Below are positions 24,189-35,700 of a stretch of 64,000 nt of DNA, piece by piece (the first letter of the stretch is position 1; each line of letters starts with the position of its first letter). Made by a program: the position numbers and the translations under genes. Under the pieces are notes generated by a model. It saw nothing but the letters and a program-made list of their open reading frames with translations. It was not told the origin of the DNA and did no database searches. The stretch is taken from contig CM030716.1 in NCBI GenBank assembly GCA_017979445.1, positions 15,457,443-15,521,442 on the forward strand, read 5' to 3'. The DNA is from Akebia trifoliata. Taxonomy: Eukaryota; Streptophyta; Magnoliopsida; Ranunculales; Lardizabalaceae.

Positions 24189-24980
24189 GTGGTCATATTC
24201 GAATTCGAAAATTTTCACAACATCCGAATTTGAATCTAAAATTCGACAGCTCTTATGAATCAAGATTCGAATTCGAATTCGAAAAATATATCGGATATTC
24301 GATAATATCTGATCCGATAAAAATCCTATAAAAATTAGATTTGATCTATATCATCATCTTCACTCTTTAAAAAAAAAAATTGATTTTCTTATTTTTTTCA
24401 ACTTCAAAAGTTGTAATTTTCAACCTATTTTAGTTTTAAAATCAAATAAACTTTGCTTTTGGAAAAAATGATGAAAAATTCGAATAAAATATCGAGTATT
24501 TTTTATATCAATGTTAAAGATATGGATTTTCAAAAAGCAAATCAAGATTTTTGGTTCGAGGTTGAAGTTGACATATTTTGAAGGGAAAAAAAAAGATTTT
24601 ACTTTATAGAGAGGGAGAGAGTATCTACTTGAATACTTGCTGATCAGTGAAGATAATAGTTATGAAGCTTTTAGAGTCGAAACTCACCCTTTTGGTGGTT
24701 TTTGGATTTTAGGTTGAGAGACAAGATAAAGATTTGAATAAAAATTAAGTTTCGTTGCGTATTATGAATACACAAGATCATATATATAAATTTTGTTGTG
24801 TAACATAAATGTATAACATATATATTAAATCAGAGCAGATATTAGTGGATCGGATTTCGCAACATTTGAATTCATATTCAAAACTCATTTGAACCTTCAA
24901 ATAACATCCGAATCTCATATCCGAAAAATTCGAATTCGGATCCGGATTTTCCAATATCCATGGACAAGCCTACTTGCATC

Positions 24981-25648
24981 AACCAGAGGTTGGGGAAAAC
25001 TCACTCTCTCTCTCTCTCTCAAAGGAATCTCCACGATGAGGGTTCGAACATCGACCAGGGGAATCTCTAAGCTCACTCTCTAAGTTCGAACAGGTGGGTC
25101 TCTTTATCTCTCTCTCTTAGGGTTTCAAATTCAATGGCTTAGTTCTAGGGGTTTCGCGTTATGATTTTTGAAGAATCGACCGAAAACACGGGAATGTCCA
25201 ATTTCGATTAAAAAAAAAAAAAAAACAAAAAGCGAAAAACAGAGAAGAAGAAGAAGCAGAAGCAGAAGAAGCAGAAGAAGAAGAAGAAGCCTCTTTAAAA
25301 CCCTTTTGTTTTCTCTCAACTAATTTGAAAAGGAAAAGAAAAATGGGTAAGTTTCCTTGGGTTCGATCTCTTCTTGTTCTTCACTTGCAGTGATTTCTGC
25401 ACTTTTCCTGTCTTTTTGGCGGGAAAATTGAAATTGTCAACAAATTCCTGCAAGTTTTGCGCTTTCCATCAAATGCCTTCTATTTTAGTATCAACGGTTC
25501 TGTTTCTGATTTCTGATTTCTTGTTTGAATTGTGTTAAAAATGATGCGTTTTCTAGCAGGAATTTTGATTTAGATGAATTTGTCAGCAAAGTTAGGGTTT
25601 CAATCAGAGGCCGATATCAGTTTTTGAAACTTGTTGTTGAATTCAGTC
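24981..25648 (+). promoter_or_regulatory. RFC1 5' region (promoter and/or 5' untranslated leader)
   Basis: This is the remaining sequence between the inserted hAT element and the RFC1 start codon. It has a (CT)n tract at 25004-25020, an A-run at 25211-25225, a GAAGAAGCA-type purine repeat at 25242-25290 and an E2F-type site at 25413-25427. A further E2F-like TTTTGCGCTTT lies near 25456. A strong splice donor (GTAAGT) at 25347 could mark a leader intron, but no matching acceptor gives a sensible exon. The transcription start cannot be placed from sequence alone. Confidence 0.5.
25413..25427 (+). promoter_or_regulatory. E2F/DP-type binding site
   Basis: TTTTTGGCGGGAAAA contains the full E2F consensus TTTGGCGGGAAA. 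E2F sites are known to drive G1/S expression of plant replication genes such as PCNA, MCM and RFC subunits, so this fits the gene it precedes, about 220 bp before the start codon. Confidence 0.7.
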
Positions 25649-26704
25649 ATGGTAAGTTAGGGGTTGATAGGTTTTCCTTATTCCTTTTGGTTTCAGGCAT
25701 TTAATAATGATTTTTTTCTGTATTGATATTTTTGATATTTTTCTGTCTTTCTTGACTATCAGTCGGATATTCGAAAATGGTTTATGAAACAACATGACAA
25801 GAACAATGGGAATGCATCGAAGCCTGGGAAGCCCGCTACGACTGATCTGCCACCTGAGAAATCCTCTCCAGCTTCCACAAAGCTGGAAAAATCCGTAAGA
25901 TATTGCATTTCTCATTCGTTGTTCAGATTAAAATGTTCTTTCGAGCTCGAAATTTGCAACCTTTATTTATTTCTATTCCAGTAAAGAGCCCAATAAATGT
26001 AATTTATTTCCTTGCTTTTACTTGAATGAAGAGGATTTTTTTTTCCATCAGTAAAATTTTATTAATCGAAAAAGAAAGGCCAGTCGAGATGACCAACCAA
26101 GAGATACATGAAGAGGAATTTTTAAAATGCCAACAATATTTTTGCCCACTTTTTCTGTTTTTTAATTTGATTGTAAAATGACTTAAAATATATAATCTTC
26201 TTAATGGTTTTTCTTTGTTGAAAGTAGGGTCATAGTGGTCAAGAAAGTTCGGGGAGGAGAAAAACTAGCAAATATTTTGGTACTGACACACAAAAGGCAA
26301 AAGATGAAAAAGAAACAGAGAAAACTCCAGCTAAAAGAAAAACCCAGAAAAGTAGTGAGGAATTACATAATGATTTGAAGCCCCTGTCTGTGAAGAAGCT
26401 GCACAAGGTTGACGATGATGACGACTTTCTTTTGCCCAATGCAAGGAAGAACTCGGAGGTCACCCCCTCGAAGAAATTGAAGAGTGGGTCAGGTAAAGGA
26501 ATTGTTCAGAAATCTGTAGATACAGACGAAAATGCTGATGATGATGATGATGAAGTGATTGGGACTCCTATTAAAGCTGGTGGAAGGGGTAGGGGTGGAA
26601 GAGGTTCAGCTGCGGCACCGGCTGGTGGAAGAGGGAGAGGTGGTGGGAGGGGTGGATTCATGAATTTTGGAGAAAGGAAAGATCCTCCGCACAAAGGAGA
26701 GAAG
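25649..26704 (+). CDS. RFC1: RFC1 exons 1-3: N-terminal region
   Basis: Exon 1 contributes only the ATG (25649-25651), followed at once by GTAAG. Exon 2 (25763-25894) gives residues 2-45 beginning [11 protein letters not shown], like the PCNA-binding N-terminus of RFC1 in other eukaryotes. Exon 3 (26228-26704) gives residues 46-204: the conserved [10 protein letters not shown], Lys/Glu-rich linkers, two Asp runs (VDDDDDF and ADDDDDEV), an RGG-type stretch (GGRGRGGRG ... [11 protein letters not shown]) and [17 protein letters not shown], which leads into BRCT. The ATG choice rests on the match of residues 1-10 to plant RFC1. An in-frame ATG at 25784 is internal. Another ATG at 25343 does not join in frame. 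Confidence 0.9.
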
Positions 26705-29700
26705 GTGAAAATTTTTAGACTCTCAATTAGTTGACTTGATTGACGTAAAGTTCTTTATTCTCTATTTTGACATTGAAGCTTCTTATTGTGTTTTCAGGAT
26801 GTCCCAGATGGTGCTCCTGATTGTTTAGCTGGTCTAACTTTTGTGATTAGTGGAACACTTGATAGGTATTTCGTTTTATTTATTTATTTTGATAAGCAAA
26901 TGCAGATTTATATTAGAAGTGGTCGAGGTGACCAACTAAGAATACACAAGAAAAACAAAGGAACAAGACCAACAAATCCAGACCTCACTACTACAATCTA
27001 CAAACCCAGTAACATCTCCCCATAAAATCATAAAAAAAGATCCCTTTGAATTTCTCAAAGGCTTTACACTAAAAAAACAAAACAACTGTTTACATACATT
27101 ACAATGTTATCAATCGAAGCCACTTTTCCTTCAAAAACCCATTGATTCCTTTCGTGCCACAGACTCCAACACACAACAAAAGGGAGAAGAGACCATAAAA
27201 TTCTCGTTTTCATGTAATTATTCTACCACCCATGATTTCTTTGCTCTTCAGAGCACAGCTGATCTATAAGCAGTCATTTTTTTTATATGAGCAAAACCGA
27301 ATTTGAACCCTATATGAGTCCATGCTCATTCATCTCAAGAAATTTTGCTGTCATTGCCTCATCTTTTCCGTCACCCCTTCTGCCTGACAATCCAATACAG
27401 GAGTCCATGATCATTCATCTCATGACATAGATTATTGTATCATATTTTACCCTTTGTTCTAGAAACAGGTGTTGTCTGTGACAACATAATTTTGGAAACC
27501 AACTTGGGGATATATATTGACCTTTATTTGTAATTCCAGTTTGGAGAGGGAAGAAGCAGAAGATTTGATTAAACGCCATGGTGGCCGAATTACTGGATCC
27601 ATCAGCAAGAAAACGGTTGGTTCATACAGCTCTCCTCTCTCATCCTGTCCTTGGTCCCATCTGATGGTATCTGCATGAGATTGACATTGTAATGTTTGCT
27701 TGCAGAATTATCTTCTAGCTGATGAAGATATTGGGGGACGAAAATCCTCAAAAGCGAAGGAGCTGGGGTTTGTTATCTGAGATTTATTGTTTTTCCCGTT
27801 TTGGTGGTTTCTTATTTCTTTTAAGTAATTACTGATTGTTTTTGTATAGCACTGCCTTCCTGACCGAGGATGGGTTGTTTGACATGATCCATAAATCAAA
27901 ACCCCCGAAAGCACCTGCAAGTGAAGAATCAAATAAGAAAACTGTGGAAAAGGTTGCTCCATCACAGACAAAAGGAAGTCCTCTGAAAGAAGAAGTGAAG
28001 GGTATACTTGTAAAAGAGTTGAAATAACTTTCATTGCTTTTCCAATCAGAATTTTCAATACAATTGTTATATATTAATTTGACTTTTTTTCCCTTAACTT
28101 TTTGACATCTTTTGTGGGCATTGTTATATTGTAGAGGAGTCCACTAACTACTCTTTCTTTAGCACATAGATTCCATCATTGAATTTTTTTCTATGTATTA
28201 TTTACTAACATATTAGATATTACTATATGCTAAGTGTTGTGTTATTCGCCTCCGCTCCTGGGTGTCATGTGCTCACGTGTCGTGCCCCAGTTCGACCCGT
28301 GACCCTCTTATATTTGTAGTTGCTCCTTCCCCATTAGATTGATCTTTTGGGGTAAATGGTTATCAACATGGTATCAAAGCGCTAGGTTAGTATAGGTCAT
28401 GGGTTCGATTCTCCTTGAGGGAATTCTCCACCCTTACGGGTTGGGGTGAGTGTTGAGTGTTGTGTTATTTGCCTCCGCTCCCGGGTGTCATGTGCTTACT
28501 TATCGTGCTCCAGTTCGACCCGTGATCCTCTTATATTCATGGTTGCGCCTTCCCCATTGGATGTCTTTTGGGGAAAATGGTTGTCAACACTGACAATTCT
28601 TTCAAGTAGATGTACTACAATAATCCTTTAACAATTTTTGTTGCTGACTATGCACCTCCTTTGTGGGTAACTTAGGCTGTTTTTACTAATATATATGTAC
28701 TCACATGAACATTAAAACTCTATAAGGACTTTCGGGGTTAATTTTTTGAGAACTTCATCTTTAGGTAGGAGTTTGGGTAGCACATGGGTCATTAACGAGA
28801 TAATGCCTCTCTTGGTGTATTGCTTTGCTTAGTCATGTTTGCTGTTTTCCTTTGGTAGTTCCCCTTGACCACCTTGTTTGGTACTTCATTTCTAAGCTTA
28901 AAGTTAATGCTACGTGTATTTTGGGAAGGATTCCAAGGACAAGAATGGATTTCTGTTTGAGGCTATACTTTGAGGATTCTAGGTGAGGCCTACTTTGGAC
29001 CAGCTACATTTTGATTGCCTCTCTTCCGAGCTATGTGATTGGCTTGACAGGCCGTTTGAGGTTGAGGAAGTTTTTTAGGTTATGTCAGGTTTGAGCAATG
29101 ATCGGGTATTTGGGCCCCTCATGTAGGACAACCTAGGTTTTATCGATTTTAGGTCTATTCTACTTTAGGAAGAGAGGGGGAAACCGAAAGGATAATTGGG
29201 CGAAGAAGAAATTTGAAGGGTTAAAATGTAAAAGGTTTAGGCCTAAATGATTAAGTGGTAAAGGGTAAACACAAAGTTTTGCAATAGGGTGTTGTAAACT
29301 TGTAATTAAGTTTGTCTTATTTTAAAAATTTATCAAAAAAAAAGTTTACAGGTATGGAATTGGGTTAGGTAATAGGGAATAAGGTGGATTTGAAGAAGAG
29401 ATTAATGGTATAGGGTGTTTTTGCTGAAAGAATGATTGGATGGGTTTCTTGATGAGATCAGTGTCATGTCTTTTTATCCTTGTTTGTGGCTGGTCTCCTT
29501 GACCTCCCTTTTTTTCTAATGAATTGAACTTATCTAAGAAATGTTATACTTCTCTAAAAGAAACGTTATTGTTAAACTCGAACGAATAGATATTGACAAA
29601 AGATCCATGATCTTTTAGGTTGATTGAATATGTGGTTTGTGCTATATCTACGACCTATTGACACACATGAAAGCAAAGGAAAAAAGACCTACTTATTTCC

Positions 29701-32700
29701 TTATGAATAATATAAGTCGTTATAATTGAAGCTTCATGCTAAAAATTTTTGGTTGGCGAATGAATCCATCCTCCATTTGGTTCTGTCTAAAGCATAAAAT
29801 TTTAAATTGCATAGGCTGCATGTTTTTAGCATTCTGCCAAGCTATTGCGAACATGCCCAGTTTTCTTCTTATTGTTTGGCTACTTTTAAAGGTGACCTTG
29901 CTATCTTGAATAATGGATCTCTTCTATTCTCGAGATTTAGTTACATGCCTGTTGCCTTTTGCTCTTTAGAGTATTCTTAATGATGTTCTGCTTCGCTGGG
30001 ACCTTTCTGATGATCAAGCAGGTAATTCTTTGGCAAAGAAGGTTGCTCCAAAAGGTTTAGCCTCAGTTGCCTCTTCTGCTAAGCACAAAGGTCAAACTAC
30101 TAGCCAATCTACATTGACATGGACAGAAAAGTACAAACCAAAGGTTCCTAATGACATCATTGGCAATCAATCAAATGTATGAGTCCTGGTCATTGTCTAA
30201 TGCTTGTACATTCCAGTGATTATCGTCATGTCTCCCTTGGAGTAAGGTTGCTTTCAAGATTTCTCAATGTTACACAATGTATAGGTTAAGCAGCTTCATG
30301 ACTGGTTGATGCGTTGGAATGAACAATTCCTACATACTGGCCCGAAGATAAAGGGGAAAAGGCAGAATGATAGTGGAGCTAAAAAAGCTGTACTGTTAAG
30401 TGGATCACCTGGTATTGGGAAGAGCACGACAGCTAAGTTGGTTAGCCAAATGCTTGGGTTCCAGGCCATTGAGGTTCCTTATTTTTGTTGATTTTCATTT
30501 ACTAATACTTTGATTTTGAACACATCACTCATGACTAGGCACTTATTTTGCTTCCCATTTTTTGTGCTCTATTCTGTCATTTAGGTAAATGCCAGTGATA
30601 ATCGTGGAAAGGCCGACGCCAAAATTGTTAAAGGAATTAGCGGAAGCACGGCAAATTCGATAAAAGAACTTGTCAGCAATGAAGCTCTCAGTGTTAACAT
30701 GAATTGGTTGGTCCTACTTGATTTGAATTCTCCATACAGACAAAAATAGAAAAAGATCTCGAATTATTTTTGTATACTCATTGTTAATTGAAATTGCAGG
30801 TCGAAGCAACCAAAATCTGTATTGATTATGGACGAGGTTGATGGTATGTCTGCTGGAGATAGAGGTGGAGTGGCTGACCTAATTGCTAGCATCAAGATTT
30901 CCAAAATTCCTATCATTTGCATCTGCAATGACCGCTACAGTCAGAAGCTGAAAAGTCTTGTCAACTACTGCTTGCTACTCTCCTTTAGGAAACCTACTAA
31001 GCAACAGGTTCCCTTGCATTGATTCTTGTCTGTCCTGAAGTGTTTATTTATACTCAACATGGTCATATATGAAGATATATGATGACTTTGGTTGCTCATG
31101 CTCAACATCATTTTTCCCTTTTGCCTGTATGCGTGCTAAATTAATACTTGTTTTCTGTTCCTCTTTTTGGCTTATAGTTCACTAGGTTATTTTAGAAGGC
31201 CAAACTTTTTAAGTATGAGGTTGGTGAATTACTTCTCTTTGTTATGCTTGGAACCTGAGTTGGCTTGGCCAATATTTCTTCCTTAATAACATGGAACAAA
31301 AAATGTGAACTTAATGAAATTGCTTGCTTGGTGAGATATGTAATTGAAAAATTGTTGATACCAGAGTTTTCCACTTTCATGGTGACCACCTCAAAATGTT
31401 TGCAGGAATCTTGTATTCTCATTTTGTTGACTTGGTAAAATATTTGTTGGCATATCACTTATTAAAATAAAAAATATATTTGTTGACATATGTGACATTT
31501 GGAATTTTGGATTGGAGAATATGGTGTCACTCTCAACTTCTAACACGAATCCCCATGATTTTATGGTGCTTTTGGAGGTATAAGACATAAATCCCCATAT
31601 ACGAAGTCTGATATTACTTAAATATTAAATAACCCGACAACTTATTTGATTATAATATGACATAAAGCTACAAAATATAACTTCTTCTAAACATCTAATC
31701 AACAATGAAAGCTCACATAAACTAAAATCACACTTTACATAAACTGACAGTCAAATGGAACATGTATATATTAAGCTATAGTATCACATCCTGTGAAAAA
31801 GGTATACTTGTTGAGATAGACCTCTCTCTCAAAATTATACATGAATTCTAGACTTGTACTCAGAAATTAGGATAGTCATACTTGACATCCTTCGGCTCAT
31901 CGGTGACATCTACATACTCTTCAAAGTACTCTGCCATCACGGGTTCACGTACAAGAGTTTTGTGTGGTGGGGCGAGTAATGAGAGTTACCCAACATAAGG
32001 CAAGTGGTGGACATCATATAGTTACAAGCTTAATTATTCTAAATAGTTTTAAAAGAGAGATGCTATTGGCACGCCAACTTTTACTTATCACACCCCAATT
32101 AAAATAAAAAAGAACCAAGTCAATGGCTGAGAATAAGTAAAAGTTGGGGTGCCAATAGAAACTCTCTCTCTCTTTTAGATCTATTTGTTAGATTTAAGAT
32201 TTTGTATGGGTATAATCCTAATTGTAAACTATTGTTGAAGTTGTTTGAATGTGTTATAATGCTTTGTAATGTTGAAGTAATAACTTGAACCAAACTTTTG
32301 TAGTGTAAGTGTTTGAGTGGTATGTTTTAATCTTTTATTAGGGGGTGATAACTAATTTAAGAAATTGGGGTGCCAATAGCAGCTCTCTTTTAAAATAATG
32401 TAGGTTTTATTGAAATATAAGCGAATGAATTGTAGAACATGATAAGCATATATAATATCAATAAAAAGTATCCATCTATCAATTAACATATGCATTTTTT
32501 TTTATTATAGGTAAAGGGTTACTAGTTAGCCAGGTGAAGTTGGGTTCAAGGGGGTTTGAACCTAGGATTTGCGAACATCACTCCACACATCTTACCAACT
32601 TAGCTAAGTTAGAACTTCATATGCTTCGTAAGGTTAAACACTTAAAAACCATCTATCAACTAATACATAATATAAACAATGGTCGTGTAATCAATAAGAG

Positions 32701-35700
32701 TGATTAGTAACACGTTCGGTTTTCCACCCCGACTATGGCAATTCAATGTCCAAACTTTTCTGTCATGGACCCTACCATTCTTGATTTTGTGGCTATTTGA
32801 CGAATACTGGAGTTGGGTGACCGTTTATCCGTCTTAAGTAGGTCATTCAAGACGAACTCAATACTAAGTCAAGACGAACTCAATACTAAGTCTAATACAA
32901 GGGTTAATATTTCGACAATTACAAAGAAAAAATGATCACTAACGAGCCTAGGAGTAGTGCTCTTCGTGTCTAAAGCCAATCTGGCTGTGTGTGTGAACCT
33001 CATACATTTCTATTCTATGTAACATTGCAACTACCTTTACAAATGAAGTCCATCAGTAAAAGTATATAGAATCTCCCAGATATTAGGTGATCCTACTAGG
33101 TGTATCACCACAGAGAATGAGAACCTCAATTGCTATCCTAGGCAACCGACCCCATCTAGAACACAGAGACAAGTTGCCTTTGTAGGCATTCAGAAACCTT
33201 TTACCAACTCACATACATAAGTATATTGTAACAAAGGGCTGGGAATCACAAGAATGGAAACCCCCCCCCCTTCCAGCAAAAAGAACAGCTTGATGCGCTT
33301 CAGCCCCCCGATTGGGGGGGTGTATATATTCAACAATCCTGGAGGCCGATTACCTTAATCTTTCTCACAATTCTCTTCACTGCCAAAACTGCAGTCCCAT
33401 TTCTATTAATGCAAACCCACACAAACCTCAGCTATGATTATTATTATTATCATCATCATCATCATCGTCTAGGTGTTTCCTTGGATTGGCATCTATTTTG
33501 ATAAACCAGGTATATTCTTGTTACAAAAGGTTGGAGGTTTTTTTTTTTTTTGGGGGGGGGGGGGGGTTGTCTTTATTTGTGCAAACTTTGACCTTTACAT
33601 GTATACACCAATTAGCTAGAGATCCTTGATCAAATTAGATCCTTACACTTTTAAGAATCTTTTAATCCTCTTTCGGTGGCATTGAGGAAACTTAGTTCTT
33701 TGTTATGATATGTGATTGCATATAACTTCTCTGTCTGATCCCTTTATGTTGGTCCTTTTATACCTGTTGGAATCAATTTCAAGTAATATAAGTTTTATTG
33801 CTTTGGCATTACGAGGTAATAAATATAATGTGACTGCTAATATCAAATCATTGATTTACCCATGATAGATGGCAAAGAGGTTGATGCAAGTTGCAAAGGC
33901 AGAGGGCCTTCAGATTAATGAGGTATATATTTAATGATTAGAATTGTATTACCTTTCTGTTTTATGGAAAACCGATTAAAGGAGTTCCATAACCAGTTGC
34001 TCTTTTCCTTTTTGAATGCATTTCTGTGTGCTCTCTACACAAACATTTCTTGTCTAAGAGATTGATATACAGCATGCTTTGCATTTGCAGTTGTTCATTT
34101 TGTTATGTGTAACTGGCATTTAGTTATACTAAGTTCTTTATATCACCCCATTCATAGATTGCGCTTGAGGAACTTGCGGAAAGAGTTAATGGAGATATGC
34201 GTATGGCAATAAATCAGCTCCAGTATATGAGCCTTTCAATGTCAATTATCAAATATGATGACATAAGACAACGCTTGCTTAGTAGTGCGAAAGATGAAGA
34301 TATTTCACCCTTCACCGCTGTTGATAAGTATGACTCTCCTTTTACATTCTCTTTCTTTAGAGTACTGTTGCCTGATGTTTTTCACTTCGTGGATGGACTT
34401 CCATTGTTTTGATTATGTTCCCATTACAGTTTCACTTATTCCAACATGTGCAAATGTGTTAATATAGTCTCATCTTTGACTACCAAAATCTCCTTTTAAC
34501 TGGCAATTGGATGTTCGAATTTTATAATTTACTTAGTTTTATGACATTTCAAAGCTGAAGCCAACAATTCTGATGGGAGCGACTTAGAGGATCATCCCTG
34601 AAAAGCTAGCAACATGATTGAAATCAGTGATGGCATTAGAGGTTGCACCAAAACAAGGTGCATATTGGTGCAGGGAGACAAATTCTAGACTATTATTATT
34701 GCAAGTGAATGTTTTGATTCTAGAATTAAGGATGTTAGACCTGAAGTAGTATGCTCGATCGATCTCGATGGATCATGATATGCCTTTCATCATCATTTCT
34801 GATCATGATCAGTGAATGTTTATCGGGCTATTTCAAGAGCTCTCTAGGGGTTTAAGATTAGATGATCTGCTATTCCCGTTTCTCTTTGATTTAGTGGTTG
34901 GTTCCTTGGGGAGTTTTATGGGTATCAACCTCTACAACAATACTAGAGGAAGCATAAGATGGGCTGATTTATTTTGATTGTTTTATTGTAGTTGATGTCT
35001 ATCCCTTAGCTAGTGTTGAGTCGGGAAGTTATGTCATAATCCATTGCTATTTTCCAAAGCTGTATGGTCCCATTTTTTCAATCCATAGCATTAATACGAA
35101 CCTTCCTCATTATTGGACACCTTGACTTCCTTTGTATGATGGCTCATTGTTTTTTAGCTTATGCTAATCAAATGGTAGAAAAAGTTTTGGAGGCATGTGT
35201 ATTATCCACAAGGCTTCAAAAAAGGTGGATGTTCATGCCATCACCTAATTCCTCATATCAAGGTTTGCACCATATATGCATATGCTAATGGTGTTGTTGG
35301 TAGTAGCTTAAAAGTTGAAATATCGTTTTCTGATTTCTTGTCACCCTTTCCCCCAACCCATCCTCAATTAAATGGTAATTAGCTTGTTTCATTCCATAAT
35401 TTTTCTTAAATAAATTTCAGTGTTGTTAAATAGCGTATGTGACCTGCATAAGCCGTGTTCATATGCAAAATCGCAAATTGGTCAGTAGATTTGTTTTTTT
35501 GAAAAATCAGAAAAAATCACAATAAATTATGTAAAACTCATAAACATGTGTATAATAAAAGATCAACAAAAAATTATGAAATGCAACTAAATAACCTCAA
35601 ATCTTTATTAAAATTGTCAGTTAAAAATTAAAAATTACAAAGTATATTTTTTAATATTGATAATTGGCATCATATTCCAAACCACCATCCCTAATCCATT

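Larger units (their letters stand above)
21927..24972. mobile_element. Non-autonomous hAT-like element carrying a nested solo LTR
   Basis: The left end TAGGGCTGTAAACGGAT and the right end, read in reverse as TAGGCTTGTCCATGGAT, are imperfect terminal inverted repeats. Adjacent 8-mers TTTGCATC (21919-21926) and CTTGCATC (24973-24980) match at seven of eight bases, as expected for a hAT target duplication. Subterminal sequence is rich in ATTCGAATTCG and GGATCCG(G/A) motifs. No transposase is present. Without the nested LTR (21965-24188) and its duplication the element is about 0.8 kb. It sits less than 700 bp upstream of the RFC1 start codon. Confidence 0.75.

Noticed and set aside
25131..25319. 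Leucine-run open frame on the minus strand
   Set aside because: Antisense of the GAAGAAGCA purine repeat in the RFC1 leader.
25343..25346. Possible RFC1 start ATGG followed by GTAAGT
   Set aside because: Joining it to 25763 gives the wrong frame and no acceptor gives an open exon; the ATG at 25649 yields the conserved N-terminus.
26506..26694. Proline-rich open frame on the minus strand
   Set aside because: Antisense shadow of the RGG/acidic region in RFC1 exon 3.
27708..28058. 116-codon open frame on the minus strand
   Set aside because: It is the antisense of RFC1 exons 6 and 7, which have correct splice sites and homology.
32555..32640. GTTTGAACC-type block near a TTAGCTAAG segment, possibly a tRNA-derived SINE
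   Set aside because: A B-box-like sequence alone, with no A box, cloverleaf or tail found.
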